Below are positions 1 to 7,721 of a DNA stretch of 14,354 bases, in pieces. Source of the stretch: Bryobacterales bacterium (GTDB lineage: Bacteria; Acidobacteriota; Terriglobia; Bryobacterales; Bryobacteraceae); the NCBI GenBank assembly GCA_003132865.1, contig PKYZ01000755.1, positions 1 to 14,354 of the forward strand, read 5' to 3'. Within the stretch, counting starts at the first letter, position 1. Every line of letters begins with the position of its first letter. The notes beneath the pieces were generated by a model. The model was not told where the DNA came from and ran no database searches. It worked only from the letters and a program-made list of their open reading frames with translations. The translations under genes and the position numbers were made by a program.

Positions 1-1882
1 GTTCGTCGCGCCAGTCCACTTCTTTTTCCGGCGGGCCGGCGAAGAGAATGAAGAGGCGCGCGGTGTCGGCGCCGTAGCGGTCGGCGAGCGAATCGGCGCC
101 CACTACATTGCCTTTCGATTTGGACATCTTGGCGCCTTCGGCGATCACCATGCCCTGGGTGAAGAGCCGCTTGACGGGCTCTGAGTTGGCGACCAGTCCG
201 ATATCGCGCATCATCTTGGTGAAGAAGCGCGAGTAGATCAGGTGCAGGATGGCGTGCTCCACGCCGCCGATGTATTGATCGATCTCGAACCAGTAGGCGA
301 TCTTGGCGGGATCGAACGGCATGCCATCGTTGTGCGCGTCGCAGTAGCGGTAGAAATACCAGGACGAATCGAAGAATGTGTCCATGGTATCGGTCTCGCG
401 GCGCGCCAGGCGGCCGCATCGCGGGCATTGCACGTTGACGAACTCGGGCACTTCTTCGAGCGGCGACCGGCCTTTGCCGGTGAACTGCACGTTCAGCGGC
501 AGCACCACGGGCAACTCGCTTTCCGGCACGGGAACGACGCCGCAACTGGCGCAATGGATCACGGGAATCGGCGTGCCCCAGTAGCGCTGGCGCGAGATGC
601 CCCAGTCCTTGATACGAAACGTGACTGCGGCTTTGCCGAAGCCTTCCGCCTCCGCTTTGGCGTTCATGTGCCGGCGGGCTTCGGCGCTGGGCAGGCCGGA
701 CCACTCGCCGGAGTTCTCCACCACGCCATCGTCAGTGAAGGCGGCCTGCATGTTCGCGGGCCGCAGGCGCGCGAGTTCGCCATCCACCGGGCGGATCACG
801 GGACGAATGGGGATTCCATACTTGGTGCAGAATTCGAAATCGCGCTCGTCGTGCGCGGGCACGGCCATGATGGCGCCGGTGCCATAGGTCATCAGGACGA
901 AGTTGCCGATCCAAACCGGCGCCTTTTCGCCGCTGTACGGATTGATGGCGTAGTGTCCGGTGAAGAAGCCTTCCTTGAGGATGTCGCCGGGACCGGCGTT
1001 GGCGCGCGCATCGACCATGGCCTTGGCGCGCGCCTGTCCTTCGCGATCGAGCAATTGCGCGGCGAGCGGATGCTCGGGCGCCAGGATCACGCAAGTGGCG
1101 CCGAAGATGGTGTCCACGCGCGTGGTGAAGACCCGTATGAGTGCGCCGGGCGCGGCGGTGCCCTCCAGGCGGAAATCGGCTTCCGTGCCTTCCGAGCGGC
1201 CGATCCAGTTGCGCTGCATGGTGAGCACGCGCTCGGGCCAGCCGCCTTCAAGGTTGCCGATGTCGCGTAGCAGCTCGTCCGCATAATCGGTGATACGCAG
1301 AAACCACTGTTCCAGCGCGCGCTGCTCGACGGGCGTGTCCTCATGGCGCCAGCAGCAGCCGTTGACTACCTGTTCATTGGCCAGGACGGTGCAACACTTC
1401 GGGCACCAGTTGACCAACGCTTTCTTGCGATATGCCGTGCCGCGATCCAGCATTTTGAGGAAAAACCATTGATTCCAGCGATAGTATTCCGGCTCGCAGG
1501 TGGAGACTTCGCGGTCCCAGTCGAAACTGAAGCCGAAGCGCCTGTAGGTTTTCTTCATGGCGGCGATGTTCTGCAGGGTCCAATCGCGCGGATGGCGCTG
1601 GTTGGCGATGGCGGCGTTTTCGGCGGGCAGGCCGAAGGCGTCCCAGCCCATGGGGTGCAGCACGTTGAAGCCGCGCATCCACTTATAGCGCGCCAGCGCG
1701 TCGCCGATCGAGTAATTGCGGATATGGCCGATGTGCAGGGTGCCGCTGGGGTAGGGCAGCATCTCCAGCACGTAGTATTTCGGCCGCGAGGAATTCTCCT
1801 CGGCTTTGTAGAAAGTGGCGTTCTGCCACCGCGCGTGCCATTTCAACTCGATTTGGTTGTGGTCGTACGGCTTTTCGGGCAT
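1..1882 (-). CDS. leuS: Leucyl-tRNA synthetase, C-terminus cut by window edge
   Basis: Class I aminoacyl-tRNA synthetase that charges tRNA-Leu with leucine in the cytoplasm. Translating the minus strand from ATG at 1882 gives an open frame to the left edge (about 626 residues of the usual 820-880). The class I signature HIGH is at residues 50-53, following MLPYPSGTL. The CP1 editing domain is recognisable by AVPAHDERDFEF near residues 341-352, with the conserved HD pair at about 344-345. The second signature KMSKSKGN is at residues 585-592 (plus-strand 107-130), followed by DTARLFILFAGPPEKE, typical of LeuRS. The anticodon-binding and C-terminal domains lie outside the window. The start is 7 bp downstream of the stop of the nfo remnant, so the two were probably one operon. 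Large plus-strand frames across this region are antisense shadows. Identification is very secure. Confidence 0.97.
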   Translation of the reverse strand, partial: MPEKPYDHNQIELKWHARWQNATFYKAEENSSRPKYYVLEMLPYPSGTLHIGHIRNYSIGDALARYKWMRGFNVLHPMGWDAFGLPAENAAIANQRHPRDWTLQNIAAMKKTYRRFGFSFDWDREVSTCEPEYYRWNQWFFLKMLDRGTAYRKKALVNWCPKCCTVLANEQVVNGCCWRHEDTPVEQRALEQWFLRITDYADELLRDIGNLEGGWPERVLTMQRNWIGRSEGTEADFRLEGTAAPGALIRVFTTRVDTIFGATCVILAPEHPLAAQLLDREGQARAKAMVDARANAGPGDILKEGFFTGHYAINPYSGEKAPVWIGNFVLMTYGTGAIMAVPAHDERDFEFCTKYGIPIRPVIRPVDGELARLRPANMQAAFTDDGVVENSGEWSGLPSAEARRHMNAKAEAEGFGKAAVTFRIKDWGISRQRYWGTPIPVIHCASCGVVPVPESELPVVLPLNVQFTGKGRSPLEEVPEFVNVQCPRCGRLARRETDTMDTFFDSSWYFYRYCDAHNDGMPFDPAKIAYWFEIDQYIGGVEHAILHLIYSRFFTKMMRDIGLVANSEPVKRLFTQGMVIAEGAKMSKSKGNVVGADSLADRYGADTARLFILFAGPPEKEVDWRDE

Positions 1883-1889
1883 AGGTTCT

Positions 1890-2273
1890 TTAAGTTTTCC
1901 AGATTGCGGCGGCCGTCGCCAGGATGCGTCGGAATCCGGCCTTCCCGATGTATCCTTCTCCGATGTTCGCATGCCAGCAGATGGCCGGTATCCGGGCACT
2001 AGCCTCCGGCACGTCGGCCAGGGCGCGCAGCTCTTCGAACGGGCCTCCGATCTGCGCTCCACTGCCCGCGGTGTTCTCCAGCAACACTGTCACTCCGTTC
2101 CGCGCGACGCCCGTGGCGGCATCTCGCGACGCCAGGCTCACCAGATAGTTCACGTAGACGCTCGCGGGCGCGCCGCAACGATCGGATTTGTTCCGGTTGG
2201 CTCCCAACCCGGGTGCTTTCAGCGCGGCGTTTTCAAGCGACGCCGCTATGGATGTGTGGATCCCGATGCGCAG
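1890..2273 (-). pseudogene. nfo: Collapsed endonuclease IV (nfo) remnant, three in-frame deletions
   Basis: A continuous 127-codon frame reads as pieces of endonuclease IV, the zinc-dependent AP endonuclease of base-excision repair (normally about 280 residues). In order: the N-terminus RIGIHTSIAASLENAALKA; a jump to SVYVNYLVSLAS (family form like SYLINLAS); a jump to TVLLENTAGSGAQIG; and a jump from RIPAIC straight to HANIGEGYIGKAGFRRIL. About 30, 50 and 40 residues are missing at the three joints, and the C-terminal LETP-type segment is also gone. Most metal ligands are therefore lost; only the Glu of LENTAG and the His of HANIGEG remain. Each deletion kept the frame. The usual ATG before RIGIH reads CTG here (2271-2273); TTG at 2207 is another possible start. 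It ends 7 bp before leuS. It is non-functional as a nuclease, but translation of the remnant cannot be excluded. Confidence 0.85.
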
Positions 2274-2304
2274 ACTACTATCGTAACAAGGCGGCGTGCG
2301 CGGG

Positions 2305-2321
2305 GGGCGCCGTACGGGCCC
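2305..2321. terminator. Possible GC-rich hairpin after the glycoside hydrolase gene
   Basis: GGGC (2305-2308) pairs with GCCC (2318-2321), and CCG (2310-2312) can face CGG (2315-2317), with one bulged base and a very small loop. It lies just past the stop of the glycoside hydrolase gene on the minus strand. There is no T-run, so a terminator role is only a guess. Confidence 0.2.
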
Positions 2322-2331
2322 GGCTCGGTAA

Positions 2332-3954
2332 CTACCACGTCACGGTGGTCACGCTATATTTCGCCAGGCGAATGGGGTTGCTGGAGGTCATGGTTTGGAT
2401 CCGGACGTTAGTGGGCGATTGGGCGGTGTTGGCCGCCAAAGGACTCGAATTCGTGACATAAGTCACGATAAGGGTGCCCTGCACTTTGGCGCCGTCGAGT
2501 TCAATCGCGACCAGTTGAGCCTCTGCGCACTTGTTGGTGATCAGGAGGTGGTGGCGGCCGTTATCCGCCAGGTATGCCTGGGCATAGACGGCCGGTATGG
2601 GATTGCCGTCAAATCCGGTAATGTCGACTGTGGGCCCGCCGACGACGATGGTGGGCCAGATGCGCTTACCGCTGTTGATGGCCAAGTTGGCCACCTGCAT
2701 GGCCAGTCCCGGCGCGGAAGTGTAGAATTGAAACTGGGTGTTCGGATTGATAGCCGTGTTCGTGGAATAGCCCGGGTCGGCGGCTACCTGATTGAGCAAA
2801 TAGCTTTCGAAGTCGTCCACGGATTGAATCAGTCCATGATAGTCGGAGTTTTCGGTATACAGGGAGTTCACTCCAACTGCCTTCACATTCGGGACTGCAG
2901 ACAGCCGCGCGGTGTATTCGGCCAGGAAGATCCCGTTGTATAGATAACTCAAGAACTTGTTGCTATACGACGAGCAGCAGTTCAGTTCTGTGATGAAAAT
3001 CGGGGTATTGGCGCCCATCAGGGGGACTAAGTACGAATTGATGTAATCCGAACTGCCGTGCGCCAGGATGCCGTTCAAAGCCCAGATCGTGTCTTTCGCG
3101 GTTTGAGTGCCAACGATCGGATAAATATGATTCGACGCCGCAGTCCAATATTGTGGAGAGTAGCTCTGCAATCCTAGATCCCAGTTGGTGAAATCGCCCG
3201 ATACTCCCGGGTACAACCCCGCCGGGAACAAGCCGACCGCGGCGTAGGGAGCGCCAGTACTTATATCGTTGAAGTAATCATTGGACGAGCCAGCGTAAAT
3301 TGCGGCGGTCTGGAATCCCGGGATTAGTGGATAGAAATAAGCCTCGTTGCCAAGTTCCCATTCCACCACATTCAAGCCCCAGCGCCGGGCAGTCAGCGCC
3401 ATTAGGGTGGCGCTGCCGGCGTTGTTATCAGTGAAGCTATTGAAACAGAGGATTGCCGAGGCGTTCAGCGTGCGGGCGAACGTGACGAAATCGGAAAACA
3501 AGACGCCTCCCTTGGCCTGCGTGAGCTGCTGGGAAATGGTCAAGATCTTCGCCGATTGGCCGGTTACGAGCGGCGGATTGCCGTCGATCAAGGAGTTCAT
3601 CCAGCCAATGTTCATATGACCGGTGGTCCAGTCGAACGCCAGGGACACCGTACCACCGGGATAGCGCACCCAGCCCGTGTTTAGCGGGGTTACCGCCGCG
3701 ATAAACTTAGAGTCGAAATACTCTACGCCGTTGCGCGGTTGAGGCGCATTGACGCCGCTGAAACCAGCCGCAATGGTAGTTACCGGTTGTGACGCGATTC
3801 TAATGACTACAGGGTCTCCGGCATGGGCCACCGGCAGCAAGCAGCCTAGCATCAAGAACGCAGCGATGGCCACCGAGCGAAATCCGCCATTGGCACGTTG
3901 GCGGGAATGGCGTACCAAAACGCCGCTCGCCCATTGCAGTCGAAATTGGCGCAC
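2332..3954 (-). CDS. Secreted glycoside hydrolase, clan GH-A-like
   Basis: Predicted exported carbohydrate-active enzyme of 540 residues; substrate unknown. GTG at 3954 is chosen because AAGGAG (3960-3965) lies 5 nt upstream and the promoter at 3993-4021 would put the RNA start near 3986. A longer frame from GTG 3981 would start almost at the RNA 5' end with no ribosome site. A basic N-terminus is followed by a hydrophobic stretch ending VAHA (about residues 42-45), a signal-peptide cleavage pattern. RYPGG (about 97-101), WELGNE (199-204) and ITELN (321-325) fit a TIM-barrel retaining hydrolase. E204 would be the acid/base and E323 the nucleophile, about 120 residues apart as in GH51/GH79-type enzymes. 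The last 110 residues look like a beta-sandwich. The family number cannot be fixed by eye. Parts of the gene have visibly lower G+C than the flanks. Confidence 0.68.
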   Translation of the reverse strand: MRQFRLQWASGVLVRHSRQRANGGFRSVAIAAFLMLGCLLPVAHAGDPVVIRIASQPVTTIAAGFSGVNAPQPRNGVEYFDSKFIAAVTPLNTGWVRYPGGTVSLAFDWTTGHMNIGWMNSLIDGNPPLVTGQSAKILTISQQLTQAKGGVLFSDFVTFARTLNASAILCFNSFTDNNAGSATLMALTARRWGLNVVEWELGNEAYFYPLIPGFQTAAIYAGSSNDYFNDISTGAPYAAVGLFPAGLYPGVSGDFTNWDLGLQSYSPQYWTAASNHIYPIVGTQTAKDTIWALNGILAHGSSDYINSYLVPLMGANTPIFITELNCCSSYSNKFLSYLYNGIFLAEYTARLSAVPNVKAVGVNSLYTENSDYHGLIQSVDDFESYLLNQVAADPGYSTNTAINPNTQFQFYTSAPGLAMQVANLAINSGKRIWPTIVVGGPTVDITGFDGNPIPAVYAQAYLADNGRHHLLITNKCAEAQLVAIELDGAKVQGTLIVTYVTNSSPLAANTAQSPTNVRIQTMTSSNPIRLAKYSVTTVTW

Positions 3955-3959
3955 GAACT

Positions 3960-3965
3960 CTCCTT
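3960..3965 (-). promoter_or_regulatory. Shine-Dalgarno AAGGAG deciding the glycoside hydrolase start
   Basis: On the minus strand AAGGAG is followed by a 5-nt spacer and GTG (3954). It supports the 540-residue form over the nine-residue-longer frame. Confidence 0.7.
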
Positions 3966-3992
3966 CGTCTCGACCAGACACCTTGGGACTAG

Positions 3993-4021
3993 ATATAACA
4001 CGATTATTATCCCACGGTCAA
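3993..4021 (-). promoter_or_regulatory. Sigma-70-type promoter of the glycoside hydrolase gene
   Basis: Reading the minus strand, the -35 box TTGACC (4021-4016) is separated by exactly 17 bp from the -10 box TTATAT (3998-3993). The predicted RNA start is near 3986, giving a leader of about 32 nt before GTG 3954. The surrounding 3985-4060 is the most A+T-rich stretch between the two divergent genes. This is the best promoter match in the window. Confidence 0.65.
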
Positions 4022-4088
4022 GAAGGAAATGAGTCATTAACGGCGGTTAAATTCTAGTCATCCAGCGAACCCCGCAATTGGTAGCAGT

Positions 4089-4136
4089 AGAAGTACTAGG
4101 ACAGAGAAGTACTAGGACAGAGAAGTACTAGGACAG
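4089..4136. repeat. Three perfect 16-bp tandem repeats
   Basis: The unit AGAAGTACTAGGACAG is present three times without mismatch (4089-4104, 4105-4120, 4121-4136). Each unit contains the palindrome AGTACT. It sits in the divergent intergenic region, about 90 bp before the TldD-like gene and about 70 bp upstream of the glycoside hydrolase promoter. It could be a multi-site operator, the end of a lost insertion sequence, or an untranslated tandem repeat; the sequence alone does not decide. Confidence 0.9.
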
Positions 4137-4139
4137 CGG

Positions 4140-4171
4140 CCGAGGCGACGCCCCACTTCGGCGTCCATCGG
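4140..4171. other. Imperfect hairpin upstream of the TldD-like gene
   Basis: GACGCC (4147-4152) pairs with GGCGTC (4160-4165) around a 7-nt loop. An outer CCGA/TCGG pair (4140-4143 with 4168-4171) lengthens it with an internal loop. It follows the 16-bp repeats directly. It could be part of a mobile-element end or a regulatory site; no function can be assigned. Confidence 0.3.
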
Positions 4172-4211
4172 TTGAGGATGGCGGGCGGCGCGGAAGGCGC
4201 AGGCTGGCGCA

Positions 4212-4220
4212 TGCTATCCT
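4212..4220 (+). promoter_or_regulatory. Candidate extended -10 for the tldD-tldE-lptFG unit
   Basis: TG-C-TATCCT fits an extended -10 element, and no good -35 is visible 17 bp upstream. The RNA would start around 4227-4230, at or next to the GTG start. No Shine-Dalgarno sequence lies before that GTG, so a leaderless transcript is possible. Based only on pattern match. Confidence 0.3.
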
Positions 4221-4229
4221 GATATTCTC

Positions 4230-5897
4230 GTGGCCAATCCAGCCTTAGGGGTTCTTTTTGTCTGCGTTACGGCGGCCGCCTCGGCGCAGTCCTCCGTGCT
4301 TCTCGATACGATGAGCGAAGAGTTGAACCGCAACTTCTCGACGCTCAAAGCAAAGGCCGATCCGGCGCCCTATTTCCTTTCCTATGAGGTCACCGAGGAG
4401 GATTTTCACGGTGTGGCGGCGACCCTGGGCGCCATCACCAGCAACGGTCAGGGCAAGAGCCGCCGGCTGGATGTGTGCGTGCGGGTGGGATCGCCCAAGC
4501 TGGACAATTACCATCGGGTACGGGGCGAGCGGACGCAATTCACCTCCGGCGCTGCGCTCACGTTCGAGGATCAGCCGGCCTCCATTAAACACCGCATCTG
4601 GTTGGAAACCGACCGCACTTACCGGCTGGCGGCCGAGCGGTTGATCAAGATCCGCACGAATTCCGAGGTCAAAGTTGCCGAGCAAGACGCTTCCAGCGAT
4701 TTCTCGAGCGAGGAGCCGGTGGTGCGCCTGGAGACGGTTCCGCACGGACGCTTTGCAGCGGTCGAGTGGGCCGCGCGCGTGCGCAAGCTATCCGAAAAAT
4801 TCAGCGACTACCCGGGTATCCTGACCTCCAGCGTCACGGTAACGTACCAGGACGAAACCAAGTATTTTGCGAGCAGCGAAGGGAGCCGGCTGCGCCACGG
4901 GCGGGGATTCGCGCGGGTGGTGGTAAGCGCGCAGGCCAAGGCCATGGACGGCACGGACCTGGCCACCGGAGAGACGTTCGAAGCCACCGATCCGGGAGGT
5001 TTGCCGCGCGACGAAGTCATCGCCGCCGCCGTGCAGCGCGTGGCCCAGGATTTGAAAGCGCTGCTGGTGGCGCCTGAGGCCGCACCGTTTGCCGGCCCCG
5101 CTATTTTTTCGGGCCGCGCCGCGAGCGTCTTCTTTCACGAGATTTTCGGGCACCGCGTGGAAGGACATCGTCAGAAAGACGAGGAGGAAGGGCAGACTTT
5201 CACCAAGAGCGTGGGCGGCAAAGTGCTGCCGGATTTTCTGTCGGTGGTCTTCGATCCGACGCGTAAGAAAGCCGGCAACATCGAGCTGAATGGCTCTTAT
5301 TCATACGATGACGAAGGCATCGCGGCGCGCCCGGTTACCGTAGTGGAGAACGGGGTGCTGAAGGCGTTCCTGATGTCCCGGTCGCCGATCCAGGGATTCG
5401 ACCACTCGAACGGCCACGGCCGCCGGCAGCCGGGCCTGGAAGTGGTCTCGCGCCAGTCGAACCTGTTGGTGGAATCGTCGCACACTGTTCCCGAGGCCCG
5501 CCTGCGGGAAATGCTGGTGGAGGAAATCAAGCGCCAAAACAAACCCTACGGCCTTTATTTCCGGGATGTCACCGGCGGCGTCACCAACACGGGGCGGCAG
5601 GGAGTGCAGGCCTTCAAGGTGATCCCTATCGTGGTGTACAAGGTATATCCGGACGGGCGGCCCGACGAACTGATTCGGGGAGCGGATATCGTCGGCACGC
5701 CGCTGGCCAGCTTTGCGAAGATCCTGGCTACGTCGGACCGGCTGCAGGTATTCAATGGCTATTGCGGCGCGGAATCCGGCAGCGTGCCGGTTTCGGCTGT
5801 TTCGCCGGCGCTGCTGGTGTCGGAGATCGAGATCGAGAAGAAGAACAAGTCGCAGGACAGGCCGCCGCTGCTGCCGTTCCCGGTGGAGGGGCGATGA
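4230..5897 (+). CDS. Exported TldD-like metalloprotease, active subunit
   Basis: A 555-residue member of the TldD/PmbA family (peptidase family U62), zinc proteases that trim peptides. The zinc motif HEIFGH is at residues 303-308 (H303, E304, H308), and the third family ligand is represented by C512 in YCGAES near the C-terminus. The conserved stretch GFDHSNGHGRRQ lies at 389-400. Cytosolic TldD has no leader. Here residues 1-20 are hydrophobic and end in ASAQ, a signal-peptide-like start, though it lacks the usual Lys/Arg. GTG 4230 is the only canonical start after the in-frame stop at 4173, and no clear ribosome site precedes it. The gene overlaps its paralogue by 4 bp (ATGA). The exported location is inferred. 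Family assignment is strong. Confidence 0.88.
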   Translation: MANPALGVLFVCVTAAASAQSSVLLDTMSEELNRNFSTLKAKADPAPYFLSYEVTEEDFHGVAATLGAITSNGQGKSRRLDVCVRVGSPKLDNYHRVRGERTQFTSGAALTFEDQPASIKHRIWLETDRTYRLAAERLIKIRTNSEVKVAEQDASSDFSSEEPVVRLETVPHGRFAAVEWAARVRKLSEKFSDYPGILTSSVTVTYQDETKYFASSEGSRLRHGRGFARVVVSAQAKAMDGTDLATGETFEATDPGGLPRDEVIAAAVQRVAQDLKALLVAPEAAPFAGPAIFSGRAASVFFHEIFGHRVEGHRQKDEEEGQTFTKSVGGKVLPDFLSVVFDPTRKKAGNIELNGSYSYDDEGIAARPVTVVENGVLKAFLMSRSPIQGFDHSNGHGRRQPGLEVVSRQSNLLVESSHTVPEARLREMLVEEIKRQNKPYGLYFRDVTGGVTNTGRQGVQAFKVIPIVVYKVYPDGRPDELIRGADIVGTPLASFAKILATSDRLQVFNGYCGAESGSVPVSAVSPALLVSEIEIEKKNKSQDRPPLLPFPVEGR

Positions 5898-7717
5898 GCG
5901 CGAGGCGTTCCCTGGTGTCGAGGCTGAGCGGGCGAGGGGGCGAGCGGGCGAGGGGGCGAGTCTTCGCGTTGGTGCTGCTCCTGGTTTGCTTGAACGTGGG
6001 TGCGTTTGGGCAAGCTGCCGGCGACACCCTGCTGCGCGCCATGCGGGATGAGTTGAGCCGGTCGCGCGGCTTGAAGGTGCTGAGCCTGGAAGCGCCTTAC
6101 TTCATTGAGTACACCATCGAGGATGGCGACAGTTTTGAAGTTTCCGCCAGCCTCGGCGGCCTGGTTTCCGTGCGGCACAACCGGTTTCGGCTTCCGGAGA
6201 TCAAGGTGCGGGTGGGCGACTACAAATTCGACAATACCGGCTATGCCGGCAGCGGCTTGCATTTCGGCACGCACTACGATATCGAGCGGTTTCCGCTCGA
6301 AAACTCCTACGAAGTGATGCGGCGGTTCTTGTGGCTGGACACCGACAGCGCGTACAAATCGGCTGTGGAGGCCATCTCGCGCAAGCGGGCCGCGCTGAAG
6401 AACGTCTCCGTCAACCAGCCGCTGGACGATTTTGCCAAAGCCGAGCCGCTCAAAAAAATATTGGACATCCGGCACACACCGCTCGATGAAGACGCCTGGA
6501 GCGGGCGGGTGCGGGCGCTTTCGGCCATCTTCGAAGCATACCCCGCGCTGAGAGCCTCAGGCGTGGAACTGAGCGCGACGCAGACCGCGCACTACTACCT
6601 GAACTCGGAAGGCGCCGAAGTGCGCATACCGGATAATATGATCTACCTACTGGCGCGGGCGGAAGCGCAGGCGCCTGATGGAATGTTGCTGCACGACGCG
6701 GTGGTTTTTCAGTCGCTCGATTATGACCGTATGCCGGCCGAGCCGGAACTCCGCCGCGGCATCGCGGCGCTGGCGGCCAGCATGGCGGCCCGGGCCAGCG
6801 CTCCGAAAGGCGAGGACTATTCCGGTCCCGTGCTATTTGAAGGCACGGCCGGCGCCCAACTCTTCGCCGAAGTTCTGGGCAGCAACCTGGCTCTGGCGCG
6901 GCGGCCCGTGATGGAACCGGGCCGCAACGGCTTCGCGCCGGTGAGCGAACTGGAAGGCCGGCAAGGCGCGCGAATTCTGCCGGAGTGGTTCGACGTGGTG
7001 GACGACCCGACGCAGAAAGAATGGCACGGCCGTCCACTTTTCGGCAGCTACGAAGTGGATCGCGAAGGCGTGGCTCCCCGGCCGCTGTCGCTGGTGGAAA
7101 AGGGCGTGCTGAAGACTTTTCTGCTCACGCGGCAGCCGGCGCCGGGGTTTGCCGGCTCCAATGGAAGGGCGCGTTTGCCCGGCAGCTTTGGCGCGAATGG
7201 CGCGGCCATTAGCAATCTTTTTGTGCGCGCCACGGAAACCGTACCGGTAGCGGACCTCAAGAAGAAACTGATCGAAATGTGCAAGCAGCGCAACAAGCCG
7301 TATGGCGCGATCGTGCGCAGAATGGATTTCCCATCGTCGGCTTCGTTCGAAGAGGTGCGGCGGCTGCTGGGCAATTCGGCGCAGGCGGGCGGCCATCCGG
7401 TGAGCGCGCCGGTGCTGGTGTACAAAGTGTATCCGGATGGCAGGGAGGAACTGGTACGCGGCCTGCGGTTCCGCGGTCTGAACGCGCGCTCACTCAAAGA
7501 CATCCTGGGCGCGGGCGACGATAACAATGTGTTCGAATTCCTGAACAACCAGGCGCCGTTTGCGTTGATCGGCGGCGCGAACTATGTAGCGGAGAGCTGC
7601 GTAATCGCGCCCTCGGTGCTGATCGACGACGTGGAACTGCATCCGCTTGAAGAAGAACCGCCGAAGCTCCCCATTGTGCCGGCCCCGGAGCTCCGAGCCG
7701 AGGCCAGCCACCCGTAA
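5894..7717 (+). CDS. Exported TldD/PmbA homologue without zinc ligands (TldE-like partner)
   Basis: A 607-residue paralogue of the preceding protein, alignable over most of its length (shared VYKVYPDGR, KRQNKPYG/KQRNKPYG, VVENGVLKAF/LVEKGVLKTF). Where the neighbour has HEIFGH this protein reads AEVLGS (325-330). Both His are gone, the Glu remains (E326), and the C-terminal Cys ligand position reads Val (about 565). In the E. coli TldD/TldE complex, TldE likewise lacks the metal site and pairs with active TldD. By analogy this is the non-catalytic partner. ATG 5894 is chosen because GGAGG (5885-5889) precedes it and it overlaps the upstream stop. A longer frame from 5762 would run back over the neighbour. 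An Arg-rich start followed by a hydrophobic run ending GAFGQ (about 36-40) is a convincing signal peptide. Confidence 0.85.
   Translation: MSARRSLVSRLSGRGGERARGRVFALVLLLVCLNVGAFGQAAGDTLLRAMRDELSRSRGLKVLSLEAPYFIEYTIEDGDSFEVSASLGGLVSVRHNRFRLPEIKVRVGDYKFDNTGYAGSGLHFGTHYDIERFPLENSYEVMRRFLWLDTDSAYKSAVEAISRKRAALKNVSVNQPLDDFAKAEPLKKILDIRHTPLDEDAWSGRVRALSAIFEAYPALRASGVELSATQTAHYYLNSEGAEVRIPDNMIYLLARAEAQAPDGMLLHDAVVFQSLDYDRMPAEPELRRGIAALAASMAARASAPKGEDYSGPVLFEGTAGAQLFAEVLGSNLALARRPVMEPGRNGFAPVSELEGRQGARILPEWFDVVDDPTQKEWHGRPLFGSYEVDREGVAPRPLSLVEKGVLKTFLLTRQPAPGFAGSNGRARLPGSFGANGAAISNLFVRATETVPVADLKKKLIEMCKQRNKPYGAIVRRMDFPSSASFEEVRRLLGNSAQAGGHPVSAPVLVYKVYPDGREELVRGLRFRGLNARSLKDILGAGDDNNVFEFLNNQAPFALIGGANYVAESCVIAPSVLIDDVELHPLEEEPPKLPIVPAPELRAEASHP
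5926..5960. repeat. 16-bp G-rich tandem repeat inside the TldE-like leader
   Basis: GAGCGGGCGAGGGGGC occurs twice in a row (5926-5941, 5942-5957) plus GAG. It encodes the Arg/Gly-rich part ahead of the signal-peptide core (residues about 11-22). The unit is not a multiple of three, so a copy-number change would shift the frame. A related G-rich element is at 10093-10108. Confidence 0.85.
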
Positions 7718-7721
7718 CCGC

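Noticed and set aside
242..1270. Long plus-strand open frame of 342 codons
   Set aside because: Lies antisense to leuS; its translation has no recognisable family features, while the minus strand gives LeuRS with KMSKS and HIGH.
4089..4136. CRISPR array
   Set aside because: The 16-bp copies are directly contiguous with no spacers.
4178..4222. Short frame ATG 4178 to TGA 4220 as a leader peptide for the tldD-like gene
   Set aside because: Fifteen codons in high-G+C sequence with no ribosome site; expected by chance.
5762..5893. N-terminal extension of the TldE-like gene
   Set aside because: Would overlap the TldD-like gene by over 130 bp and bury the signal peptide; ATG 5894 has a ribosome site and the usual 4-bp overlap.
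7647..7721. N-terminal extension of lptFG
   Set aside because: Overlaps the TldE-like gene; family proteins begin at the MRILGRYIF-type sequence at 7722.
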